DNA of 47,672 nucleotides from Acinetobacter portensis (GTDB taxonomy: Bacteria > Pseudomonadota > Gammaproteobacteria > Pseudomonadales > Moraxellaceae), in the NCBI RefSeq assembly GCF_009372215.1, contig NZ_LWRV01000071.1:1-47672 (forward strand), written 5' to 3'. The notes under the pieces were generated by a model that worked only from the letters and a program-made list of their open reading frames with translations, ran no database searches and had not been told where the DNA came from. Shown in pieces: positions 7,458 through 16,755 of the stretch. Positions within the stretch are counted from its first letter, which is position 1. The number at the start of each line of letters is the position of its first letter. Both the position numbers and the translations under genes were made by a program.

Positions 7458-8846
7458 TTGACAAATATCTCTGGGACTCAATCGACAGCTAAACTACAAA
7501 AGACCCTTGGTCTTTGGCACATCATCATTATTGGTTTGGCATATATCCAACCAATGACATTGTTTGATACGTTTGGTTTAGTATCTGAAGAAAGTCACTA
7601 CCACGTGCCGACTTCATATGTTGTTGCCTTGATTGCTATTCTATTTACCTCGATTAGTTACGGTCATATGATTCGCCGTTACCCATCATCAGGTTCAGCA
7701 TATACCTATGCACAAAAATCAATTCACCCGAACGTAGGCTTCATGGTGGGTTGGTCTTCTTGGTTAGATTACCTGCTCTCTCCAATGGTCAATATTATCC
7801 TTGCGGTAATTTACCTTGAAGCATTATTCCCAGATGTAAATCATTGGGTATGGGTAATTGTATTAACAGCATTCATGACAGGTATTAACCTTCGTGGTGC
7901 TAAATTTGTAGCAAACTTTAATAGCTTGATCGTCTTGATTCAGCTTATTGTTATTGCTGCATTTACTTATCTTATATTCACAAAACTACAAGCTGGTTTC
8001 AATGCTGACGGCCCAATTACAGCCGAAACACGTTACCAACTTTGGAGTTTAGACCCATTTTGGAATCAGCTCACGGCTGTTGGCCCGCTGATTACAGGTG
8101 CAACATTACTGTGCTTCTCCTTCACAGGTTTTGACTCATTAAGTTCACTTGCTGAAGAAACAAAAGACACTGAGAAAACTTTGCCTAAAGCGATTTTCTT
8201 AACTGCACTCATTGCAGGTGTCATTTTTATTATCAGCACATACTTTATGCAGCTTTACTTCCAAAATGACCCAAGTACATATTTCAAAAATATTGCTGAA
8301 ACTCAACCAGAAATTTTATTATTGGTGGGTGGATCATTATTCCAAGCTTATGTTCTGGCATTTGCAATTGTAACTGTTATGGCATCAGGTATTTCTGCAC
8401 ACGCAGGCGTATCACGTTTGATGTATGTAATGGGCCGTGATGGTGTAATTAATAAAAAGATTTTTGGTCATATTAGCCCAAAAAGCTTTACGCCTTCATA
8501 CAATATTATGATTGTTGGTGCTGTTGCATTAACTGCTGGCTTTATGGATCTAGACATTGTTATTTCAATGATTAGTTTCGGTGCTTTAACTGCGTTTACA
8601 TTCGTGAATTTATCTGTAATTTCACGTTATGCATTACGTGATGGGCGCACAAAGACTGCTAAAGATATCTTCAGTTTCGTTATTATTCCTCTTTTAGGTT
8701 TCATCAGTATTTTCGCGATGTGGCTAGAAATTGAAGAGACCGCACTGAAATACGGCTTATGGTGGGCGATGTTCGGGATTATGTACCTTGGTTATAAAAC
8801 TAAAGGTTTCAAACATCCTGCTCCTCAACATAACGAATTTGAATAA
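7458..8846 (+). CDS. APC-family amino acid/polyamine permease, PuuP-like
   Basis: The 462-residue inner-membrane transporter has about twelve transmembrane segments. Its N-terminal third closely follows E. coli PuuP: LWHIIIIGLAYIQPMTLFDTFG, then YGHMIRRYPSSGSAYTYAQK, then HPNVGFMVGWSSWLDYLLSP. LCFSFTGFDSLSSLAEET in the middle is the usual APC motif. This suggests proton-coupled putrescine or related cation uptake, although close APC members differ in substrate. Start is TTG with AGAGGA nine bases upstream. It is a single gene with its own structured leader and a terminator on each side; no puu catabolic genes are nearby. Confidence 0.88.
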   Translation: MTNISGTQSTAKLQKTLGLWHIIIIGLAYIQPMTLFDTFGLVSEESHYHVPTSYVVALIAILFTSISYGHMIRRYPSSGSAYTYAQKSIHPNVGFMVGWSSWLDYLLSPMVNIILAVIYLEALFPDVNHWVWVIVLTAFMTGINLRGAKFVANFNSLIVLIQLIVIAAFTYLIFTKLQAGFNADGPITAETRYQLWSLDPFWNQLTAVGPLITGATLLCFSFTGFDSLSSLAEETKDTEKTLPKAIFLTALIAGVIFIISTYFMQLYFQNDPSTYFKNIAETQPEILLLVGGSLFQAYVLAFAIVTVMASGISAHAGVSRLMYVMGRDGVINKKIFGHISPKSFTPSYNIMIVGAVALTAGFMDLDIVISMISFGALTAFTFVNLSVISRYALRDGRTKTAKDIFSFVIIPLLGFISIFAMWLEIEETALKYGLWWAMFGIMYLGYKTKGFKHPAPQHNEFE

Positions 8847-8870
8847 TCTGTTTCAAATTATTCTAAAAAT

Positions 8871-8897
8871 AAAAAAGGCGCTTCATGCGCCTTTTTT
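8871..8897. terminator. Bidirectional rho-independent terminator
   Basis: AAAAAAGGCGC and GCGCCTTTTTT flank TTCAT. It lies between the permease and the convergent gene at 8921. Confidence 0.92.
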
Positions 8898-8920
8898 ATT
8901 TACTTAAATTCAGCTTTTAC

Positions 8921-9349
8921 TTAACGTAAACGACAGTTAAAGCCCATTTTGGTATCCACAATATTATCTTTATAGCCAAAACTTTGAATAAAAAGATTAC
9001 GATCTTCTATTATGTTTTGATCGACTTCTGGAAGGCGAGCTTTATTATCTACTGCAAGCTTAAAAGTATGATCAATAACATCTTGGAAAATACCGCAAAC
9101 CTCTTGGCGCTTTTGCTTATTAAGCTGTCTTCCTGTCCAACTTCGCTCAAAATCTTCAGGCTTTAAGTTCGCACCCCATGCTTCAATGCGATCATGTAAA
9201 CCTTGCTTCATGGCTTGCATACCTTGTTGCATTTCAGCTTTAGTAAATGGCTGAATATCAGCATCAAGTTCCTCTGCATGTGCCACTGTGCCCATCATCA
9301 ATGCTAAACAAAACATTGGAACATTCATTTTTTTTAAGAATATAATCAA
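8921..9349 (-). CDS. Secreted hypothetical protein
   Basis: The 142-residue protein has a clear signal peptide: MIIFLKKMNVPMFCLALMMG followed by TVAHA, with cleavage after AHA. The mature part is helical and charged with two cysteines (in QEVCGIF and GFNCRLR, the latter at the C-terminus) that could form a periplasmic disulfide. I do not recognise the family. The start is TTG: AGAGGG lies eight bases upstream of it, while the internal ATG at 9328 has no such site. It stands alone between two terminator regions. Confidence 0.75.
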   Translation of the reverse strand: MIIFLKKMNVPMFCLALMMGTVAHAEELDADIQPFTKAEMQQGMQAMKQGLHDRIEAWGANLKPEDFERSWTGRQLNKQKRQEVCGIFQDVIDHTFKLAVDNKARLPEVDQNIIEDRNLFIQSFGYKDNIVDTKMGFNCRLR

Positions 9350-9454
9350 CTTTAATCACCCTCTACTTTTACAACATCGTCCTTATACACATAATTTAAT
9401 GATTTCCATAGTTTTGTTAAAGAAGCTTTACATAAATATTAACGTTTCGCATGA

Positions 9455-9478
9455 AAAAAGCCACCCAAAGGTGGCTTT
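9455..9478 (-). terminator. Rho-independent terminator after trmL
   Basis: AAAGCCACC (9457-9465) pairs with GGTGGCTTT (9470-9478) around CAAA. Read on the minus strand it is followed by a T run. Confidence 0.9.
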
Positions 9479-9494
9479 AATAATGTCATTTAAT

Positions 9495-9974
9495 TTAGAT
9501 TAATGCTTTAAATTCTTGCTGACGCCAAGCTTCATATAATATAACAGCCGTTGCATTCGACAAGTTTAAACTACGTGAGTTCTCTGCCATTGGTAACCGA
9601 ATCCAATGTTCTTGTGGGAACATCATACGGACATTTTCAGGTAAACCACGTGTTTCAGGTCCCATTAACAAGGCGATAGGACGGTTTAGATTTGATGTAT
9701 GCGGTGTTTCAGAACCCTTTGTGGTTAAAGGATAAATCGCATCTAACTCAATACCCTGTGACTTTAAGTTCACAAGACATTCATCAAAATTTTCCCAAAT
9801 TTGCATACGTGCATATTCGTGATAATCCAAACCCGCACGTTTCAATTTTTTATCATCTAGCTCAAAACCTAGCGGTTTAACCAAATGTAATTGTGCACCT
9901 GTATTCGCACATAAACGAATGATATTCCCCGTATTACTTGGAATTTCAGGCTCGTATAACACTACATGAATCAC
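9495..9974 (-). CDS. trmL: tRNA (cytidine/uridine-34 2'-O)-methyltransferase TrmL
   Basis: A SPOUT methyltransferase that methylates the wobble ribose of leucine tRNAs. It has the family N-terminus IHVVLYEPEIPSNTGNIIRL, LDYHEYA, the trefoil-knot motif LLMGPETRGLP, and SRSLNLSNATAVILYEAWRQ near the C-terminus. From the GTG at 9974 the length is 159, close to E. coli TrmL (157), and GAGAAGAG lies seven bases upstream. The frame stays open to a GTG at 10019 inside cysG, but that extension lacks family similarity. It lies 32 bp downstream of cysG on the same strand and is probably co-transcribed. Confidence 0.95.
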   Translation of the reverse strand: MIHVVLYEPEIPSNTGNIIRLCANTGAQLHLVKPLGFELDDKKLKRAGLDYHEYARMQIWENFDECLVNLKSQGIELDAIYPLTTKGSETPHTSNLNRPIALLMGPETRGLPENVRMMFPQEHWIRLPMAENSRSLNLSNATAVILYEAWRQQEFKALI

Positions 9975-10006
9975 AGGCTTTCTCTTCTCTTTCAATGTAA
10001 CAAGGC

Positions 10007-11383
10007 TTAACCTTGCCACTGTAATTGTTCACGCAAGCTTACCACTTCACCAATAATAGTGAGTGTGGGCGCTTGTATTTGATGTTCTGAAACTTTAGAT
10101 GCAATATCTGCCAACGTTCCAACCACCACTTTTTGCTCTGGCGTTGTTCCTTTTGAAATCAATGCAACAGGCATATTCGATCTTTGACCATGAGAGATCA
10201 ATCTTTCACAAATTTTTTCCAATCCAACCAAGCCCATGTATAAAACGAGCGTTTGGTTTTCATAAACAAGTTCATTCCAAGGCAATTCAGGCGAACCTTC
10301 TTTCAAATGCCCCGTTAAGAAACGAACACTTTGCGCATAATCACGATGCGTTAATGGAATGCCTGCATAAGCAGAACAACCCGATGCTGCTGTTATCCCA
10401 GGTACAACTTGAAATGCAACGCCTGCATCAAATAGTTCTTGAATTTCCTCTCCGCCACGACCAAAAATAAACGGATCACCACCTTTTAAGCGGCAAACAC
10501 GTTTACCTTCACTTGCATACTTAACCAATAAAGCGTTAATTCCTTCTTGCGGTACTGCATGATTTGATCGCGCTTTCCCGACATAAATTTTTTCCGCATC
10601 ACGACGGCATAAATCCATAATCGGTTCAGAAACCAATCGATCATAAATAACAACATCTGCTTGTTGCATTAAACGCAAAGCTTTAAGCGTTAAAAGCTCA
10701 GGATCCCCCGGCCCTGCACCGACTAAATAGACTTCACCTTTCGGTTTTTGCCATTCAATTAATGCTTGCTCTATTAAGCGATCCGCTTCCGCAATATTGT
10801 CATTAAATACTTGTTCTTTTAATGGACTTGCATACAAGTCCTCCCAAAAGATACGGCGCTCATCAGGATTTTCAATTTTTGCTTTTACAGCTGCACGCCA
10901 CTTTCCTGAAAACTCAGCAAGTTTTCCCATTCCATGCGGAATTGTACTTTCTAATTGAGTTCGAATTTGACGAGATAAAACAGGAGATGTTCCATTGGTC
11001 GCAATAGAAATCACCAAAGGTGATCGATCTACAATTGCAGGCACCATAAAGCGACAATGTGGTGGATCATCCACACTATTGACTAGAACTTTTTCAACTT
11101 CACATGCTTCAAACACAGCTTGATTGACAGCCTTATTGTTTGTTGCAGCAATCACAAGTCTGTAGTCACGCAAAGAAATATCTAAACTGAAATGTGCTTG
11201 AACAAATTGCCCTTGGCTTTGTTGAACGATGTCTAACAAACTTTGTTCAATTTCAGGTGCAATCACATGAATTTTTGCACCAGCTTTCGCAAGCAATACT
11301 GCTTTTCGATAAGCAATTCGTCCACCACCAACAATCAGACAAGGTTGCTGCTGCAACTTTAAAGAGATTGGAAAAATATCCAC
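10007..11383 (-). CDS. cysG: Siroheme synthase CysG (trifunctional)
   Basis: The fusion enzyme makes siroheme from uroporphyrinogen III. The N-terminal half has the Rossmann motif CLIVGGGRIAYRKA for precorrin-2 dehydrogenase and ferrochelatase activity, with NSVDDPPHCRFMVPA and ATNGTSPVLSRQIR. The C-terminal half is the SAM uroporphyrinogen methyltransferase, with VYLVGAGPGDPELLTLKAL, YDRLVS, GDPFIFGRGGEE and VVPGITAASGCSAYAGIPLTH. I place the start at GTG 11383, preceded by GAGGT at five bases and giving 458 residues, the usual length. The frame extends to 11428, but those residues run through the terminator of serS. Siroheme serves sulfite and nitrite reductases. Confidence 0.96.
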   Translation of the reverse strand: MDIFPISLKLQQQPCLIVGGGRIAYRKAVLLAKAGAKIHVIAPEIEQSLLDIVQQSQGQFVQAHFSLDISLRDYRLVIAATNNKAVNQAVFEACEVEKVLVNSVDDPPHCRFMVPAIVDRSPLVISIATNGTSPVLSRQIRTQLESTIPHGMGKLAEFSGKWRAAVKAKIENPDERRIFWEDLYASPLKEQVFNDNIAEADRLIEQALIEWQKPKGEVYLVGAGPGDPELLTLKALRLMQQADVVIYDRLVSEPIMDLCRRDAEKIYVGKARSNHAVPQEGINALLVKYASEGKRVCRLKGGDPFIFGRGGEEIQELFDAGVAFQVVPGITAASGCSAYAGIPLTHRDYAQSVRFLTGHLKEGSPELPWNELVYENQTLVLYMGLVGLEKICERLISHGQRSNMPVALISKGTTPEQKVVVGTLADIASKVSEHQIQAPTLTIIGEVVSLREQLQWQG

Positions 11384-11410
11384 CGAATACCTCAAAACTT
11401 CATCTGATTG

Positions 11411-11445
11411 TTTAAAACAAAAGTGCACAATATTTTGTGCACTTT
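11411..11445 (-). terminator. Rho-independent terminator after serS
   Basis: A perfect 11-bp stem, AAAGTGCACAA (11420-11430) with TTGTGCACTTT (11435-11445), has a four-base loop. On the minus strand it is followed by TGTTTTAAA. It separates serS from cysG. Confidence 0.85.
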
Positions 11446-11465
11446 ATCGAACTTACAAAGACAAT

Positions 11466-12809
<1,344 letters not shown>

Positions 12810-12858
12810 TTACACATGCACCTTATTAGAACAATAAAATACAGATCTTATTGAAAAC

Positions 12859-13644
12859 TTACTGATTTGCGTACTTTGGCAAACTTGGCATAAATTCAGG
12901 CTTAAATAATGCTTTTGCAGATCGATAAGGCAAAGTCAGCTCACTCATTCCTTCTGCATAGCTTGCTAACTCATATAATGGGTAAACAAACACCAAACCA
13001 TTTACACCATAATAAAAATTATCACTCAGTTGAAATTTCGCACGCTCAATCACATGATTCTCCAACCAAATTGAATTTGCATCATAAAGTGCATTTAAAA
13101 TTTTAGGTTGTGCATCTTTCATCACAATATCTTCAAGTGCTAAACGCTTTTTATTTTTTAAATCAAAATTTACATATTCTGTATGATACATACCATGTGC
13201 TGCACCTGCATTATAACTATAACTATCAATAGCAAATGTCGCAATATAACCAAATTGACTAATATAGCGAACCGTTGTTGTACTCTGACTCAAACCCACA
13301 TTAGCATTGTCATTAAACACAATCTTTTCAGTTGGCTTCTCAGTAAAAGCAACAGGATCTGCTTTATGAATTCGGTCAAGGAAATAATCATTAATCCAAT
13401 CAATATTGGTTTCTACCGTTTGTACGCTATATTGAGTACAACCTTCCACACTACATGCTTCTGCATTTGGTAGTTCTACAGTAACCACTTTTGAAAGAAT
13501 TGTTGGAATAGCAGTCGCTACAGATTCAGTTTTAGGTGCTTTTTCATCGACTACAGGCTCATTCACAGGCTTACACCCTGAAATACCTCCAACAAGCATC
13601 ATCGCGGTTACAAGCCCAATGACTTTAAATTGCGAACTCTGCAT
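12859..13644 (-). CDS. Lipoprotein with RsiV/DUF3298-like domain
   Basis: The 261-residue protein has a lipoprotein signal ending GGISGC, with lipidation at C24, followed by a proline- and acid-rich linker. The folded part contains TTTVRYISQFGYIATFAIDSYSYNAGAAHGMY, split here as a strand-rich region at about residues 120-153, then LALEDIVMKDAQPKILNAL. This is the arrangement of DUF4163/DUF3298 proteins such as RsiV. In RsiV the fold binds lysozyme; no such role can be claimed here. AGGGGGGAGAA immediately precedes the ATG as a very strong ribosome binding site. No sigma factor gene adjoins it. Confidence 0.8.
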   Translation of the reverse strand: MQSSQFKVIGLVTAMMLVGGISGCKPVNEPVVDEKAPKTESVATAIPTILSKVVTVELPNAEACSVEGCTQYSVQTVETNIDWINDYFLDRIHKADPVAFTEKPTEKIVFNDNANVGLSQSTTTVRYISQFGYIATFAIDSYSYNAGAAHGMYHTEYVNFDLKNKKRLALEDIVMKDAQPKILNALYDANSIWLENHVIERAKFQLSDNFYYGVNGLVFVYPLYELASYAEGMSELTLPYRSAKALFKPEFMPSLPKYANQ

Positions 13645-13763
13645 TTCTCCCCCCTAGCTATTATTTTATGTCTTAACATTCATACTATACAAACAACACG
13701 CCATGGTTGATAGACAGAAATAGTATTGTTTATATTAATGATCTATTTTCCCATCTAATACAT

Positions 13764-13792
13764 AAAAAAAAGCAACTTTTCAGTTGCTTTTT
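13764..13792 (-). terminator. Rho-independent terminator after lolA
   Basis: AAAAGCAACT and AGTTGCTTTT form the stem around TTTC. On the minus strand a long T run follows, closing lolA. Confidence 0.9.
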
Positions 13793-13807
13793 CACTTTCA
13801 CAATCAA

Positions 13808-14506
13808 TTATTGATCAATAATATCCGTGCCTTTAGGTGGCGTAAAATCAAAGACAGATGAAGAAACACCTGCATTTACTTTTACATTATTAAAACGGAC
13901 ATAGGTCGTTTGACCTAATGAGTCTTGTAAAATCATTAAAGTCGGCGCGCTATTCGCACCAAAACTAATGGTTAAACTTTGAAAAGCACCATCTTTTTGT
14001 TTTGGATATAGAGTGTAATAAGTTTTTGCTTTATTCGGCTGAGTTACACGATAGGTCTTCATAATCTGACTTGTGTTTCCAGACAGCAATAATGCAGGCG
14101 TATTCGCAACTTGCTCATCTAGACTTTGGCGTACAGCTTGCTGTAAATCTGGATCATAAATCCATACCGTTTTACCCGAAGTTACAATGGTTTGTTTTAC
14201 AGGTGATGTAATTTCCCAATAAAATTTACCTGGTGTCGCAACTTTCATTACACCTTTAAAAGTCTGATTCATATGTTGAGATGAAAGACCTTTATTCTTT
14301 ACAGCTTTTGCATTTTCAACTGTTGTTTTTTGCTCAAAATTTGCTGAAATACTTTTTAAGCTACCCAATTGTTTGACCAAACTTGCAGTTGCTTGTTGCT
14401 CCGAAGCTGCAACTGGTGTTGCCGCAAAAACAGTTGTACTTACCACAGGTGCTAATGTTGCAGCCCCAATTGCTACAGCACAGATCGTTTTACGAAGCAT
14501 ATTCAT
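13808..14506 (-). CDS. lolA: Outer-membrane lipoprotein carrier LolA
   Basis: Periplasmic chaperone that takes lipoproteins from the LolCDE transporter to LolB at the outer membrane. The 232-residue precursor has a signal peptide ending VFAA near residue 29. The LolA fold follows: LGSLKSISANFEQKT, the strand pair GVMKVATPGKFYWEI with TVWIYDPDLQQAVRQ, and a C-terminal VRFNNVKVNAGVSSSVFDF ending in TPPKGTDII. The N-terminal mature segment is slightly longer than in E. coli. AAGGTG is six bases before the first ATG. No ftsK or rarA neighbour is present, unlike enterobacteria. Confidence 0.95.
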   Translation of the reverse strand: MNMLRKTICAVAIGAATLAPVVSTTVFAATPVAASEQQATASLVKQLGSLKSISANFEQKTTVENAKAVKNKGLSSQHMNQTFKGVMKVATPGKFYWEITSPVKQTIVTSGKTVWIYDPDLQQAVRQSLDEQVANTPALLLSGNTSQIMKTYRVTQPNKAKTYYTLYPKQKDGAFQSLTISFGANSAPTLMILQDSLGQTTYVRFNNVKVNAGVSSSVFDFTPPKGTDIIDQ

Positions 14507-14678
14507 ATATTCACCTTTTATATTTGCTCAACGCAATTCATTTTCATCCTTTTATCTTAAACCAAAATATGTTGCTAAATTTAGAGTAAATAAGAAGTTT
14601 TGTATTGTTATTAGTATTAAAAGTCGAAATTCATCCATCATGATGAAGATTATTTTTAATTTGCACAATCTCTAAGCA

Positions 14679-14705
14679 TAAAAAAACCCGCAATAAAGCG
14701 GGTCT
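14679..14705 (-). terminator. Rho-independent terminator after rpmA
   Basis: ACCCGC and GCGGGT pair around TTTATT on the minus strand, followed by seven Ts. It ends the rplU-rpmA unit. Confidence 0.9.
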
Positions 14706-14719
14706 TTTTCTACCAAAGC

Positions 14720-14974
14720 TTACGCTTCAACAGATACGTAGCGACGACCGAATTGGCCTTTCACTTCGAATTTGATTACGCCATCAGCAGTCGCAAACAA
14801 AGTATGGTCACGGCCCATACCTACGTTTTGACCAGCGTGGAATTCTGTACCACGTTGACGAACGATAATGTTACCAGCAGTCACAGATTGACCGCCGTAC
14901 ATTTTAACACCTAACATTTTAGGATTCGAGTCACGACCGTTTTTAGTCGAACCACCGGCTTTTTTAGTTGCCAT
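14720..14974 (-). CDS. rpmA: 50S ribosomal protein L27
   Basis: The 84-residue basic protein begins [19 protein letters not shown], the conserved flexible N-terminal tail that reaches the peptidyl transferase centre. [17 protein letters not shown] and [16 protein letters not shown] follow. Length is as usual (E. coli 85). GAGGAG lies upstream and the gene starts 19 bp after rplU, so both belong to one transcript. obgE, often next, is not here: a terminator follows directly. Confidence 0.98.
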   Translation of the reverse strand: MATKKAGGSTKNGRDSNPKMLGVKMYGGQSVTAGNIIVRQRGTEFHAGQNVGMGRDHTLFATADGVIKFEVKGQFGRRYVSVEA

Positions 14975-14993
14975 GTCTATTTACTCCTCGTAA

Positions 14994-15305
14994 TTAGCCT
15001 GAAATAGCTGTAATTTTCAACTCAGTGAACCATTGACGGTGACCTTGTTGTTTACGATAGTGTTTACGACGACGCATTTTAACAATACGAATTTTGTCGT
15101 GACGACCATGGCTAACTACTTCAGCAGTTACAGTAGCACCAGCAACAACTGGAGCACCGATTTGAATGCTTTCACCGTTAACTAGCATCAATACGTCATC
15201 AAACGTAATAGTTGAGCCAGTTTCAGCTTTCAACAATTCTACTTTAAGGGTTTCACCCTCAACTACACGGTGCTGTTTACCACCGCTTTGAATTACTGCG
15301 TACAT
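14994..15305 (-). CDS. rplU: 50S ribosomal protein L21
   Basis: The 103-residue protein starts [17 protein letters not shown], the universal L21 N-terminus, and contains [21 protein letters not shown] cut short here as the 23S rRNA-binding basic stretch at about residues 70-90. Start at ATG 15305 is clear: TTGGAG, four codons upstream in the same frame, is its ribosome binding site. It leads the rplU-rpmA operon and is transcribed divergently from ispB, as in E. coli. Confidence 0.98.
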   Translation of the reverse strand: MYAVIQSGGKQHRVVEGETLKVELLKAETGSTITFDDVLMLVNGESIQIGAPVVAGATVTAEVVSHGRHDKIRIVKMRRRKHYRKQQGHRQWFTELKITAISG

Positions 15306-15727
15306 ATTGTACTCCAACGTACCCGTGTCGTCGTGCCGATAAAGGAATATACCGATCTTAATACGACCGCCACTGGGGGTTATACAAGGGCAAAGATTTT
15401 AATAGATATTCAATCAAACAACAAGCAATTTGCCACAAATAATAGTAGAGTTTGTTGATTATTTTATAAACACTATGGATTTTCTAGCTTTGTCTGTATT
15501 TTATACAAAGTAAAGTACTATAGAAACATCTATTCCTGAATCGTAAAATAAACAAAAAGTTGTCTTTTTCAATTGTATATTTAATTACACTAACAACTAC
15601 TGTTACTATTCTCACGTTGTAGATAAAAAATAGTATGATTTGGCAGGCTTACATAGGTAATTACACCTATATACGACCAGATATTTGTTAAACTAAGATT
15701 CAATTCAAAAATGAGGTTTCTCTTCAC
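15306..15727. promoter_or_regulatory. Divergent rplU/ispB promoter region
   Basis: The 422-bp stretch has two parts. About 95 bp next to rplU (15306-15400) is notably richer in G and C than the rest and is likely its transcribed leader. The remaining AT-rich part must hold both promoters. On the minus strand TTGCTT followed about 17 bases later by CTATTA near 15400-15425 is a possible rplU promoter. On the plus strand ATAGGT/ACCTAT at 15654-15671 forms a small inverted repeat about 60 bp before ispB. I cannot assign a known ribosomal leader class. Confidence 0.45.
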
Positions 15728-16705
15728 ATGACCATCGATTTTAAGCAAGATATTCTCGCTCCTGTTGCTTCTGATTTTGCCGCGATGGACACATTTATTA
15801 ATGAAGGGATTACTTCTAAAGTTGCTTTAGTGATGGCTGTAAGCAAACATGTTGTGGAAGCTGGTGGTAAGCGTATGCGCCCAATTATGTGCTTACTTGC
15901 AGCAAAAGCATGCGGTGAAACAAACTTAGATCAGGCAACAAAACTTGCGGCTATTATTGAAATGTTACATACCGCAACTTTGGTTCATGATGATGTTGTA
16001 GATGAATCTGGATTACGTCGTGGTCGCCCCACTGCAAATGCAACATGGAACAATCAAACAGCCGTATTGGTTGGTGACTTTCTTATTTCACGCTCATTCG
16101 ATCTTTTAGTCGATTTAAACAATATGACTTTATTAAAAGACTTTTCTACGGGTACATGTGAAATTGCTGAAGGTGAAGTACTACAATTACAATCTCAACA
16201 CCAACCAGATACAACCGAAGAAACATATTTAAGTATTATCCACGGCAAAACTTCACGATTATTTGAGCTTGCAACTGAAGGTGCTGCAATTTTAAGTGGG
16301 AAAGATGAGTTCCGCGAACCACTTCGTAAATACGCTGGTCACTTTGGTAATGCATTCCAAATTATTGATGATATTTTAGATTACACATCTGATGCTGAAA
16401 CATTAGGTAAAAATATTGGTGATGATTTAATGGAAGGTAAACCAACTTTGCCATTAATCTCAGCATTACAAAACACTTCAGGTGAAGACCGTGAAATTGT
16501 TCGCAAAAGTATCGCTACAGGCGGAACAGAAAACTTAGAGCGTGTAATTTCAATTGTTCATTCATCTGGCGCATTAGATTATTGCCGTAAACGTGCAACC
16601 GAAGAAACTCAAGCCGCACTTGGAGCTTTAGCTGCATTACCTGACACGGAATATCGTCAGGCACTTGAAAACTTGGCTAAATTGGCTTTAAACCGTATTC
16701 AATAA
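15728..16705 (+). CDS. ispB: All-trans octaprenyl diphosphate synthase (polyprenyl synthase)
   Basis: Trans-prenyltransferase building the isoprenoid side chain of ubiquinone from farnesyl diphosphate and isopentenyl diphosphate. The 325-residue protein has GGKRMRPIM, the first aspartate-rich motif LVHDDVVDES with RRGRPT after it, the GKTSRLFELATEGAAILSG helix, and the second motif FQIIDDILDY followed by GKNIGDDLMEGKPTLPLI. The exact chain length (C40 or C45) cannot be fixed by reading; Acinetobacter usually makes Q-9. Start MTIDFKQDIL has GAGG upstream. It is divergent from rplU, a widely conserved pairing. Confidence 0.95.
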   Translation: MTIDFKQDILAPVASDFAAMDTFINEGITSKVALVMAVSKHVVEAGGKRMRPIMCLLAAKACGETNLDQATKLAAIIEMLHTATLVHDDVVDESGLRRGRPTANATWNNQTAVLVGDFLISRSFDLLVDLNNMTLLKDFSTGTCEIAEGEVLQLQSQHQPDTTEETYLSIIHGKTSRLFELATEGAAILSGKDEFREPLRKYAGHFGNAFQIIDDILDYTSDAETLGKNIGDDLMEGKPTLPLISALQNTSGEDREIVRKSIATGGTENLERVISIVHSSGALDYCRKRATEETQAALGALAALPDTEYRQALENLAKLALNRIQ

Positions 16706-16755
16706 AGCATAGCCAAATCATAAATTTTACTTAATAAAAGATTTAACACTTGCTT

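Noticed and set aside
9974..10019. Longer trmL start at GTG 10019
   Set aside because: It lies inside cysG and adds residues without family similarity. GTG 9974 has a good binding site and gives the family length.
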